NCBI GenBank assembly: GCA_002306945.1
Contig: DBTH01000264.1
Location: 1 to 6,830, forward strand
Direction of reading: 5' to 3'
Length of the DNA: 6,830 nt
Source of the DNA: Methylacidiphilaceae bacterium UBA1321
Lineage (GTDB): Bacteria > Verrucomicrobiota > Verrucomicrobiia > Methylacidiphilales > UBA1321
The translations under genes were made by a program, and so were the position numbers. A model generated the notes under the pieces. That model worked only from the letters and a program-made list of their open reading frames with translations, had not been told where the DNA came from and ran no database searches. Below are positions 1 to 6,830 of this stretch, one piece after another (the stretch's first letter is position 1; the number at the start of each line of letters is the position of its first letter).

Positions 1-3000
1 TACCTGACCGACAAGAAGACGGGTGAACGGCGGGGGTTGTTCATTGTGCGCGTTACTGAGACGAGTGCCACCGATGAGGATGTTGAATCCGATGGCAGCC
101 GCTGGAGCGACCGAGATAACGACGATAACCGACTATCGGATCGTCGCTTGATTCTGGTGACCGATCTCGGGATTGTGGCCAAGCAAAACGCCGACTCTTC
201 GCAGGAAGTATTTGTGCAGTCGATCAAGACCGGGAAGCCGTTGGACGACGTGCGCGTAGAGGTGCTTGGGAAAAACGGTGTTCCCGTTGTAACGGTCACA
301 ACGGACGGCAGCGGTCATGCGTCGTTGCCCGTGCTGAAGGATTTCAAACGAGAGAAGGAACCGGTTGCGATTGTCGTGCGGCGGGGTGAGGATTTCTCGT
401 TCATGCCCTACGGACGCGCCGACCGGCGGTTGAATTACTCCCGCTACGACATCGGCGGCCTGGAGTTGTCGAGTCCTGCGGAACTGAGTGCCTTTATTTT
501 TTCGGATCGCGGGATTTATCGTCCCGGCGACACGATTCATCTGGGAATGATTGTCAAGCAGATGAACTGGAAGGGCGAATTGAAGGGCCTGCCGCTCGAA
601 GTAGTCGTGACCGATCCGCGTGGTCATTCGTGGACAGCGCAACGGATCAAGACGCCTGCGGGAGGTTTCCTTGAATGGAAATATACTCCCGCCGAAGCCG
701 CTGCAACCGGGGAGTATCGCGTGAGCTTGCATTTGGTAAAAGATGACGAGCGTGGCGACATGATTGGCACGACCACCGTGCGCGTGGAGGAATTTCTGCC
801 TGACCGGATGAAAATCAAGGCGCTGCTTTCGAATGAAACGAAGGCGGGTTGGGTGCGTCCCGAGGATTTGAAGATCGATGTGGACTTGCAGAATCTCTAC
901 GGTACGCCGTCCGTGGGTAATCGCATTACAGGGCGCATGTCGTTGACTCCGTCGGAAATTTCGTTCTCCGGATTTTTGGATTACACGTTCTACGATCCGT
1001 TTTTGAAGGAGGAGATGAATCGCGATTCGCACGATGAGGAATTGTCCGAGGCGACGACCGATGACAAGGGGCATGCGCAGATCGATTTGAATCTGAAGCG
1101 ATTCGATCAGGCGGCCTATCGTCTGGTCTATCTGGCTCGCGGTTATGAGAAGGACAGCGGGCGCAGCGTCTCGGCTGGCGGTGAAGCGCTCGTCTCGGCC
1201 CGTTCGTGGTTGATCGGCATCAAGGCGGATGGTGATTTGAAATATATCGCGCGTAATAGCAAGAGACACATCAGTCTGCTCGCTCTGGATTCACGCTTGA
1301 AGCCGTATGCGGCTGGCGATCTGAAGCTGGTTCTTTCGGAGCAGTATTATCTCTCGGTTCTGACCAAGAAACCAAATGGCAATTACGCCTATCAATCTGT
1401 TCTCAAGGAGCGTGAAGTCAGGACGGAGAAGTTGCATGTGGAAGCCAAGGAAACGCTCTGGCAGGCGCCGACGGCGGAACCGGGCGATTATCTTGCAAGA
1501 ATCTACGATGCGGACAATCTGTGCGTTTCGGTGGTGCGGTTTAACGTGGTGGGCGCGGGCAATCTCACGCGTCAACTGGAACGCAATGCGGAGTTGAAGG
1601 CGAAGCTTTCCAGGACGGAGTACCAGCCGGGAGAGGAAATCTCCGTGTCGATTACCGCGCCGTATACCGGTTCGGGATTAATTACTATCGAACGCGACCG
1701 TGTCGTGGCGCATGCGTGGTTTACGGCCAAGTCTTTGAGCAGCGTGCAGAAGATCACGATTCCGAAGGATTTTGAAGGCAACGGTTATCTCAATGTCGCC
1801 TTTGTTCGCGCACTCGATTCGCGGGAGATTTTTATGAGCCCGCTGAGCTACGCGGTTGTTCCGTTCAAGGTCAGCCGTGACAAACGCACGGTCAGGGTCG
1901 AGTTGTCCGCGCCAGAAAAGATCGTTCCAGGCGAGGAATTGAAAATCGGCTACAAGAGTAATCGTACGGCAAGGATCATCGTCTATGCCGTGGACGAAGG
2001 CATTCTTCAGGTGGCTCGCTATATGTTGCCCAATCCGCTGGATCATTTTCTGGAAAAACGGGCGTTGCAGGTGACGACCGATCAGATCCTTGATCTGATT
2101 CTGCCGGAGTATTCCATCTCGAAGGAAGTGGCGGCGGCGGGTGGCGATGGACGCGAGGATTTGCTCGGCGCAAACCTGAATCCATTCAAGCGCAAGAACG
2201 AAGCACCGGTTGTCTTCTGGTCGGGAATCATCGATTGCTCGGAGAAGCAACAGGAGGTTTCCTACCGCGTTCCGGATTACTTCAACGGTTCGTTGCGGGT
2301 GATGGCGGTGGCGGTGTCCGACGAAGCGGCGGGTTGTGCGGAACGGAAGGTCGTTGCACGCGGGCCGTTTGTCATTCAACCCAATGTTCCGACCTTTGTT
2401 GCGCCGGGCGACACGTTCGATGTGAGTGTGACGGTGGCCAATAATGTGGAGGGTTCCGGTGCCAACGCCGCTGTGCAACTTGCGGTGTCGACTTCACCCG
2501 CTCTGGAAATTGTTGAGGTTCCCGCTGGAAGTCTGACGATTGCCGAGGGACGCGATGCCGTGGCGCATGTCCTATGCCGGGCGAAGACGGTGCTCGGGAA
2601 TGCCGACATTGCTTTTAGTGCGAGCTACGGGAAAGCGCTGGTTCGATACACGGCTCACTTGAGTGTCCGTCCTCCGGTGCCGTATCGTACCGATATCAAG
2701 AGTGGTACGTTCACGAGCAAGAGCGAGACCGTTGCACTTTCGAGCGCGATGTATCCGCACTATTTCAAGAGCGAAGTGAGTGCCTCGTTGACTCCGCTGG
2801 GATTGGCCAGGGGATTGCGCAGTTATCTCGACGGCTATCCTCACGGTTGCTCGGAGCAAGTCACTAGTCAGGCGTTTCCTCTTGTGGTGATGGCGGGCAA
2901 GGGGGAACTGGGTGCAACGCGCGAGAATGCCGTGGAGGTGTTTGCCAAAGTGTGCGCGGTGCTGCGTTCGCGGCAGAACGATCAAGGAGCGTTCGGTCTG

Positions 3001-4263
3001 TGGAAAGCGGGTGAAGTGTCGCCGTTCGATTTTGTTTCGGTCTATGTCATGCAGATGCTGACCGAGGCGAAGGATCGGGATTTCGAAGTGATGCCCGACA
3101 TGATGGCCGGAGGACTCGATTACCTGAAGAAGATGGCGGCAGAGACGCCGTCGAGTTTGGTGCAGATGAGGCAGCAGGCGTTGGCGATCTATCTGTTGAC
3201 ACGCAATGGAATCGTGGCGACCAATTACCTCGACCGTCTGCGCGACCGCCTGGACGTGAAGTATGGCGATTCGTGGAAGAATGACTTGGCCGGTGTGTAT
3301 TGCGCGGGTGCCTATGCTCAACTGCGTAATCAAAAGGAGGCGGAGAAATTGATCGCGGGCTTTCAGATCGGGAAATACCCGGCACAGGATTACTATGATT
3401 TCTATAGCAACCTCGGACGCGACTCCCAATATCTCTCCATCCTCTCGCGGCATTTCCCGGACAGACTGCGCAAGTTGACTGCGGACGACTTGCAAGGCAT
3501 CTTCCGCCCGATCATTGAAAATCGCTATAATACCCACGGTGCGGCGTACGCGATTCTCGGATTGCAAGCCTACAGCGATGCGGTGAGCGCCGAAGCGGCT
3601 CCCCGGATCACGATTTCAGCGAAAACCGGGAAAGGGGATTTTCAGGCGCTGACGACAACCGGGACACTGGCTCCGACGGGGAAGTTCGTACCCGAAACTA
3701 CGGCGGTACAGTTGGAGAGGACTGCGGCTGGTGGCGCGGTGAAGTGGCCGGTGATGTTTTACCAGGTGAGCGAATCGGGCTTTGACCGTGAAGTGCCGCA
3801 ACAGGCAAGTGCGAAGGGGATTGAGGTGCAGCGCGAATATCGTAATGCACAGGGTGAAGTGGTTGATCGCGCCGCGTTGGGCGAAGAACTCGAAGTGCAT
3901 GTCAAAGTGCGCGCCATTGAGGAATCACTTTTGACCAATGTGGCGATTGTCGATTTGCTCCCCGGCGGGTTTGAGGTCGAAATCGAATCGGTTCGCGCCG
4001 CCGAAGCGGGAACATGCGAAGCATTGTTTGAGAAAAGCAAAGCGCCCCGCTGGGAATTGATCCCGGTCAGTTCGGTCGATGTTCGCGAAGATCGGGTGGT
4101 CATCTACGGAAATGCATTCGGCAAGGTGCGCGAATTTGTTTACCGAATCAAAGCGGTGAATAAAGGCCGTTTCACTGTGCCGCCGGTTCAGGCGGAGTCG
4201 ATGTATCGGCGCGAATTTCAATCACGCGGGACGGGTGCAACAATCGTCGTGGGTGATAAATAA
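1..4263 (+). CDS. yfhM: Bacterial alpha-2-macroglobulin (YfhM/ECAM-like), 5' partial
   Basis: This is a periplasmic protease trap: the family exposes a bait segment, and cleavage triggers a conformational change that lets an internal thioester capture the protease. The frame is open to the left edge, so the TTG at 37 is not a credible start. 1420 residues are visible (numbered from base 1). E. coli YfhM has about 1650, so roughly 200-350 residues are missing, including any signal peptide and lipobox. In order: an acidic stretch (about 20-47); a macroglobulin domain containing LVTDLGIVAK and a SIKTGKPLDDVRVEV strand; an MG2-type domain with SDRGIYRPGDTIH (168-180); more MG domains; AVDEGILQV (664-671); a probable bait segment (about 709-735); the A2M domain (about 736-830); the thioester domain with HGCSEQ (Cys950, Gln953) followed by the alpha-toroid to about 1190; and a final MG10-like domain with DLLPGGFEVE (about 1318-1327). 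It ends in TAA overlapping pbpC. The family call is firm; domain limits are approximate. Confidence 0.95.
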   Translation, partial: YLTDKKTGERRGLFIVRVTETSATDEDVESDGSRWSDRDNDDNRLSDRRLILVTDLGIVAKQNADSSQEVFVQSIKTGKPLDDVRVEVLGKNGVPVVTVTTDGSGHASLPVLKDFKREKEPVAIVVRRGEDFSFMPYGRADRRLNYSRYDIGGLELSSPAELSAFIFSDRGIYRPGDTIHLGMIVKQMNWKGELKGLPLEVVVTDPRGHSWTAQRIKTPAGGFLEWKYTPAEAAATGEYRVSLHLVKDDERGDMIGTTTVRVEEFLPDRMKIKALLSNETKAGWVRPEDLKIDVDLQNLYGTPSVGNRITGRMSLTPSEISFSGFLDYTFYDPFLKEEMNRDSHDEELSEATTDDKGHAQIDLNLKRFDQAAYRLVYLARGYEKDSGRSVSAGGEALVSARSWLIGIKADGDLKYIARNSKRHISLLALDSRLKPYAAGDLKLVLSEQYYLSVLTKKPNGNYAYQSVLKEREVRTEKLHVEAKETLWQAPTAEPGDYLARIYDADNLCVSVVRFNVVGAGNLTRQLERNAELKAKLSRTEYQPGEEISVSITAPYTGSGLITIERDRVVAHAWFTAKSLSSVQKITIPKDFEGNGYLNVAFVRALDSREIFMSPLSYAVVPFKVSRDKRTVRVELSAPEKIVPGEELKIGYKSNRTARIIVYAVDEGILQVARYMLPNPLDHFLEKRALQVTTDQILDLILPEYSISKEVAAAGGDGREDLLGANLNPFKRKNEAPVVFWSGIIDCSEKQQEVSYRVPDYFNGSLRVMAVAVSDEAAGCAERKVVARGPFVIQPNVPTFVAPGDTFDVSVTVANNVEGSGANAAVQLAVSTSPALEIVEVPAGSLTIAEGRDAVAHVLCRAKTVLGNADIAFSASYGKALVRYTAHLSVRPPVPYRTDIKSGTFTSKSETVALSSAMYPHYFKSEVSASLTPLGLARGLRSYLDGYPHGCSEQVTSQAFPLVVMAGKGELGATRENAVEVFAKVCAVLRSRQNDQGAFGLWKAGEVSPFDFVSVYVMQMLTEAKDRDFEVMPDMMAGGLDYLKKMAAETPSSLVQMRQQALAIYLLTRNGIVATNYLDRLRDRLDVKYGDSWKNDLAGVYCAGAYAQLRNQKEAEKLIAGFQIGKYPAQDYYDFYSNLGRDSQYLSILSRHFPDRLRKLTADDLQGIFRPIIENRYNTHGAAYAILGLQAYSDAVSAEAAPRITISAKTGKGDFQALTTTGTLAPTGKFVPETTAVQLERTAAGGAVKWPVMFYQVSESGFDREVPQQASAKGIEVQREYRNAQGEVVDRAALGEELEVHVKVRAIEESLLTNVAIVDLLPGGFEVEIESVRAAEAGTCEALFEKSKAPRWELIPVSSVDVREDRVVIYGNAFGKVREFVYRIKAVNKGRFTVPPVQAESMYRREFQSRGTGATIVVGDK

Positions 4264-4265
4264 TG
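4252..4265 (+). promoter_or_regulatory. Ribosome binding site and TAATG stop/start overlap for pbpC
   Basis: GGTGAT at 4252-4257 matches the 3' half of the Shine-Dalgarno consensus AAGGAGGTGAT and lies 5 bases before the ATG at 4263. The yfhM stop TAA (4261-4263) shares its last A with that ATG. The site lies inside the yfhM coding sequence and there is no intergenic space for a separate promoter, so pbpC is probably translated by coupling or reinitiation from the yfhM transcript. The site supports ATG 4263 over the later in-frame ATG at 4287, which would also cut into the membrane anchor. Confidence 0.75.
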
Positions 4266-6620
4266 AAGAGACTGTTTCCTCGCTGGATGGTTGCGTTGCT
4301 TCTCGCCGTGTGCGTGATTTGGACGGGACTGCGGCTGATGCCGAAGCCGTCGCTGCTCAGTGGCGTTCCGTTTTCTCCCGTGGTGACGGATCGCCAAGGG
4401 GAATTGCTTCGGTTTGGATTGGCGACGGACGATGTCTATCGCCAATTCGTTCCACTGGAGAAGATCGCTCCGGTGATGGTAGGGGGAACACTTCTGTACG
4501 AGGATCGGTATTTTTACCGGCACGCGGGAGCGAACCCAGTGGCGTTGGCGCGGGCTTTCCGTAACGAATTCTCGGGATCGGGCAGGCGTCTCGGTGCATC
4601 GACGATTACGATGCAGGTGGCGCGGATGCGGTATCATTTGAACACTCGCACCTGGGGCGGAAAACTGCGGCAGATTGCGGCAGCTGCACGGCTGGAATGT
4701 CTCTATTCCAAGAGTGAAATCCTGGAGGCGTATTTCAATCTCGCACCCTATGGCCGTAACATCGAGGGAGTCGGCGCTGCGAGCCGGATTTACTTCGGGA
4801 AGAACGCCTCTGAGTTGTCACTGGGTGAGGCGTTGACGCTGAGTGTCATTCCGCAAAATCCGCGCCGTCGGGCACCGGGCAGCGCCGATGGGCGTGCACT
4901 GAACGAATCGCGTTGCGTGCTTTTCAACGAATGGATCGAACAGCATCCGCAGGATGCGGGGAAACGCGCGTTCTTTGAAATGGCGATGCAGGTTTCGACG
5001 CTGGCGCAGAGGACATATTTAGCGCCGCACTTTTGCGAGGATTGCCTGCGGTCACTCGCGTCGAACGGGCCGGAATCACGCGAGCCATTGGCTACTACTC
5101 TCGATCTTGGGATTCAGGAAATTCTGGAGCGGCAGATCGCGCGTTTTTCCGGTGAGCGAAAGTCCCAGGGCATCGACAATGCGTGTGCCGTGTTGATCGA
5201 CTACCGGACGATGGAAGTGCTGGCATCGGTGGGTTCGGCTGATTTCTTCAACAAAGAGATCAATGGACAGGTCAACGGCGCGCAGATGCGTCGCTCGCCC
5301 GGATCGGCGCTCAAGCCTTTTGTCTACGCGCTGGCGCTCGACCAGGGAATCATTCAGCCGCACACGCTGTTAAAGGACGCGCCGACGAGTTTCAACGGTT
5401 ACAATCCGGAGAATTTCGACCGCGATTTCATGGGGCCGGTGCAGGCGTGTGATGCGTTGGTGCAGAGCCGGAATATCCCGGCAGTTTATCTGGCGTCGAA
5501 ACTCAAGGCGCATTCGCTGTACGGATTGTTGCAGGAGGCGGGTGTTGAGGGATTGCGCGAAGAAAAACAGTATGGATTGACGATTGCGCTGGGCGGAGTG
5601 GAAGTGAGCCCGGAAAACCTCGCGGCTCTTTACGCGATGCTGGCCAATCGCGGCTTGTTCAACCCGCTACGTAAACTGGAATCCGAAGCGAAGATTGCGC
5701 CGCAGCGGATGCTTTCTCCCGAGGCGGCTTTTCTGGTTCTCGACATGCTCAAGCAAAACAATCTTCCGGGCTACACGGGAAAACGCACCGCTGGAACGGA
5801 CGCTGTGAATATGCGACCGGTTGCCTGGAAGACGGGAACATCATATTCGTTCCGCGATGCCTGGACGGCCGGGGTATTCGATCATTACGTGCTGGTTGTC
5901 TGGGTGGGAAGTTTTGACGGACATCCGAATCCGGCGTTGGTGGGACGTTCGGCGGCGGCCCCGTTGTTCTTTTCAATCATCGGCAATTTACGGGCGCGCG
6001 AATCGGGAGATAGTACGGTGGCTTCATGGGAATTGAACGCGGGGCTGAATCTGGCCGAAGTGGATTTGTGTGCGGTGACCGGGGAATTGGCTGGAGCGCA
6101 TTGCACGCATCGCAGAAAGGGATGGTTTATTCCAGGAGTGTCGCCGCTGACAACCTGCGCGGTGCATCGCGAGATTTTGATCGACGCCAAGACCGGTTAT
6201 CAGGTCGCATCGCCGGATGCGGCATCGGAGGTGAGGCGGGAAATTTGGGAAGTGTGGCCGTCGGATTTGCAGGCGTTGTTCCGGTTTGCTGGATTGCCGC
6301 GCCGGACGCCGCCGCCGTTCGCACCCGGAAAAGAAGGTGCTGTGGTCACGAAGGAAAACGGCCCTGAAATTCTGTCGCCGCGCTCGGGAATGGAATATCA
6401 CCTGCGACTAGAGGGCGGTGAGGCGAAAGTCCCGATGCAGGCACACGCCGAAGCGGCGGTGCGTAATGTGTATTGGTTTGTCGATAAAACTTATGTGGGT
6501 AGCACGACGCCGGGCGAAACGCTTTTCTGGCCAGCGAAACCGGGCCGCTATCAGGTTTCCGCTGTCGATGACGTGGGACATTCCACAACGCGCGCGCTGG
6601 TGGTTGCGACCGTAGAATGA
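4263..6620 (+). CDS. pbpC: Penicillin-binding protein 1C (bifunctional class A PBP)
   Basis: This is an inner-membrane peptidoglycan synthase facing the periplasm. The GT51 domain polymerises lipid II and the transpeptidase domain cross-links stem peptides. The 785-residue length is normal for PbpC. A short basic N terminus (MKR) precedes one membrane anchor (about 9-24). GT51 motifs: EDRYFYRHAG with catalytic Glu80, GASTITMQVAR (111-121), and YSKSEILEAYFN to GVGAASRIYFGK (148-180). Transpeptidase motifs: SALK with nucleophile Ser348 and Lys351, SRN (402-404), and KTGTS (523-527). Next comes a PbpC-type segment with Cys603, Cys614, WFIPGVSP and Cys632, then a BiPBP_C domain (PF06832, about 698-785). 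An unusual CEDC lies at 258-261, between the two catalytic domains. The position matching the second GT51 glutamate of PBP1b is Gln137, as I recall for E. coli PbpC. The gene overlaps the macroglobulin gene by one base, the classic partnership. Identification is firm; in E. coli PbpC the transpeptidase contributes little, so activity here is inferred from motifs only. Confidence 0.96.
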   Translation: MKRLFPRWMVALLLAVCVIWTGLRLMPKPSLLSGVPFSPVVTDRQGELLRFGLATDDVYRQFVPLEKIAPVMVGGTLLYEDRYFYRHAGANPVALARAFRNEFSGSGRRLGASTITMQVARMRYHLNTRTWGGKLRQIAAAARLECLYSKSEILEAYFNLAPYGRNIEGVGAASRIYFGKNASELSLGEALTLSVIPQNPRRRAPGSADGRALNESRCVLFNEWIEQHPQDAGKRAFFEMAMQVSTLAQRTYLAPHFCEDCLRSLASNGPESREPLATTLDLGIQEILERQIARFSGERKSQGIDNACAVLIDYRTMEVLASVGSADFFNKEINGQVNGAQMRRSPGSALKPFVYALALDQGIIQPHTLLKDAPTSFNGYNPENFDRDFMGPVQACDALVQSRNIPAVYLASKLKAHSLYGLLQEAGVEGLREEKQYGLTIALGGVEVSPENLAALYAMLANRGLFNPLRKLESEAKIAPQRMLSPEAAFLVLDMLKQNNLPGYTGKRTAGTDAVNMRPVAWKTGTSYSFRDAWTAGVFDHYVLVVWVGSFDGHPNPALVGRSAAAPLFFSIIGNLRARESGDSTVASWELNAGLNLAEVDLCAVTGELAGAHCTHRRKGWFIPGVSPLTTCAVHREILIDAKTGYQVASPDAASEVRREIWEVWPSDLQALFRFAGLPRRTPPPFAPGKEGAVVTKENGPEILSPRSGMEYHLRLEGGEAKVPMQAHAEAAVRNVYWFVDKTYVGSTTPGETLFWPAKPGRYQVSAVDDVGHSTTRALVVATVE

Positions 6621-6657
6621 AGTGGTGTGGAGTACGGCGTCTCTTCTGTCGGAAAGA

Positions 6658-6830
6658 TCAGATGTGAGCGGTTGATTCCCGGACAATGAGCTTCGGCTTG
6701 ACCAGTACGGCGTCGGGCTGTTTGTCGACGTCCATGGCCAGCAGCATTTCCACGGCCTTGTCGATCAAATCGGATACCTGCGGCTCGATAGAGGTGCGGG
6801 CCGGGTTGGCGGAGGGGGCGAAGTCGCTGT
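6658..6830 (-). CDS. LacI/GalR-family transcriptional regulator, C-terminal end only
   Basis: Reading the - strand from the right edge gives an open frame of 56 residues ending at a TGA (complement of 6658-6660). The visible protein contains SIEPQVSDLIDKAVEMLLAM and ends in KPKLIVRESTAHI. The P-x-L-(I/V)-x-R-x-S-T ending, after a helix that in full-length members follows the effector-binding domain, is the hallmark C terminus of LacI/GalR repressors. The DNA-binding helix-turn-helix and most of the ligand pocket lie outside the window, so neither operator nor effector can be named. It converges on pbpC with a 37-base gap (6621-6657), so it is a separate transcription unit. About 46 of the 56 codons end in G or C, somewhat more than in an 80-codon sample of pbpC, but the sample is small. 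Substrate-binding proteins of sugar transporters share the fold but normally lack this ending. Confidence 0.85.
   Translation of the reverse strand, partial: SDFAPSANPARTSIEPQVSDLIDKAVEMLLAMDVDKQPDAVLVKPKLIVRESTAHI

Noticed and set aside
37..39. TTG at 37 as the start of the macroglobulin gene
   Set aside because: The frame is open to base 1, the upstream residues continue the same fold, and a start here would leave no signal peptide for a periplasmic protein.
133..1269. A 378-codon open frame on the - strand, antisense to the macroglobulin gene
   Set aside because: It lies wholly within a clearly homologous + strand gene. Its product is rich in Arg, His, Gln and Ile without recognisable motifs, as expected of an antisense shadow of a G+C-rich gene.
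2572..3567. A 331-codon open frame on the - strand across the thioester domain
   Set aside because: Same reason: the + strand carries the conserved CSEQ region, and the antisense product is biased in composition with no domain I recognise.
6621..6657. Possible bidirectional terminator between the convergent genes
   Set aside because: The best inverted repeat I find is a 4-base stem (TCTT/AAGA) with no G+C-rich stem and no T-run, so no intrinsic terminator can be supported.
6631..6714. An 11-base direct repeat AGTACGGCGTC at 6631-6641 and 6704-6714
   Set aside because: Flanking bases differ, the second copy lies inside the LacI coding sequence, and several 11-base repeats are expected by chance in a window this size.

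Overview
The window holds a two-gene operon on the + strand and the tail of a convergent gene on the - strand. Nearly all of it is coding. The first gene (1-4263, 5' end outside the window) encodes a bacterial alpha-2-macroglobulin of the YfhM/ECAM type. The second (4263-6620, complete) encodes penicillin-binding protein 1C (PbpC), a bifunctional peptidoglycan glycosyltransferase/transpeptidase. The last 173 bases (6658-6830, - strand) are the C-terminal end of a LacI/GalR-family transcriptional regulator that runs off the right edge.

yfhM and pbpC share one base (TAATG), and a Shine-Dalgarno-like GGTGAT sits just inside the end of yfhM, so translation is probably coupled. This pairing is a known arrangement in Gram-negative bacteria. 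The macroglobulin is thought to trap incoming proteases in the periplasm through a bait region and a reactive thioester, while PbpC repairs or synthesises peptidoglycan. The shared operon suggests a joint response to envelope damage. Both proteins look functional: the macroglobulin keeps its CSEQ thioester motif, and PbpC keeps its GT51 and transpeptidase motifs and its C-terminal BiPBP_C domain.

The organism is a Gram-negative (diderm) bacterium, as this gene pair implies a periplasm. G+C looks moderately high, in the mid-50s percent by eye. The LacI-type neighbour would fit a lineage rich in sugar-responsive LacI regulators, such as Verrucomicrobiota or relatives, but this is a weak inference and a proteobacterium is not excluded.

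I see no mobile element, CRISPR array, RNA gene or clear terminator. The only non-coding stretch is the 37-base gap at 6621-6657. I do not see a new system here. The points worth a second look are details of the two proteins: a CxxC pair in PbpC, an acidic insertion and the bait region in the macroglobulin, and the translational coupling.
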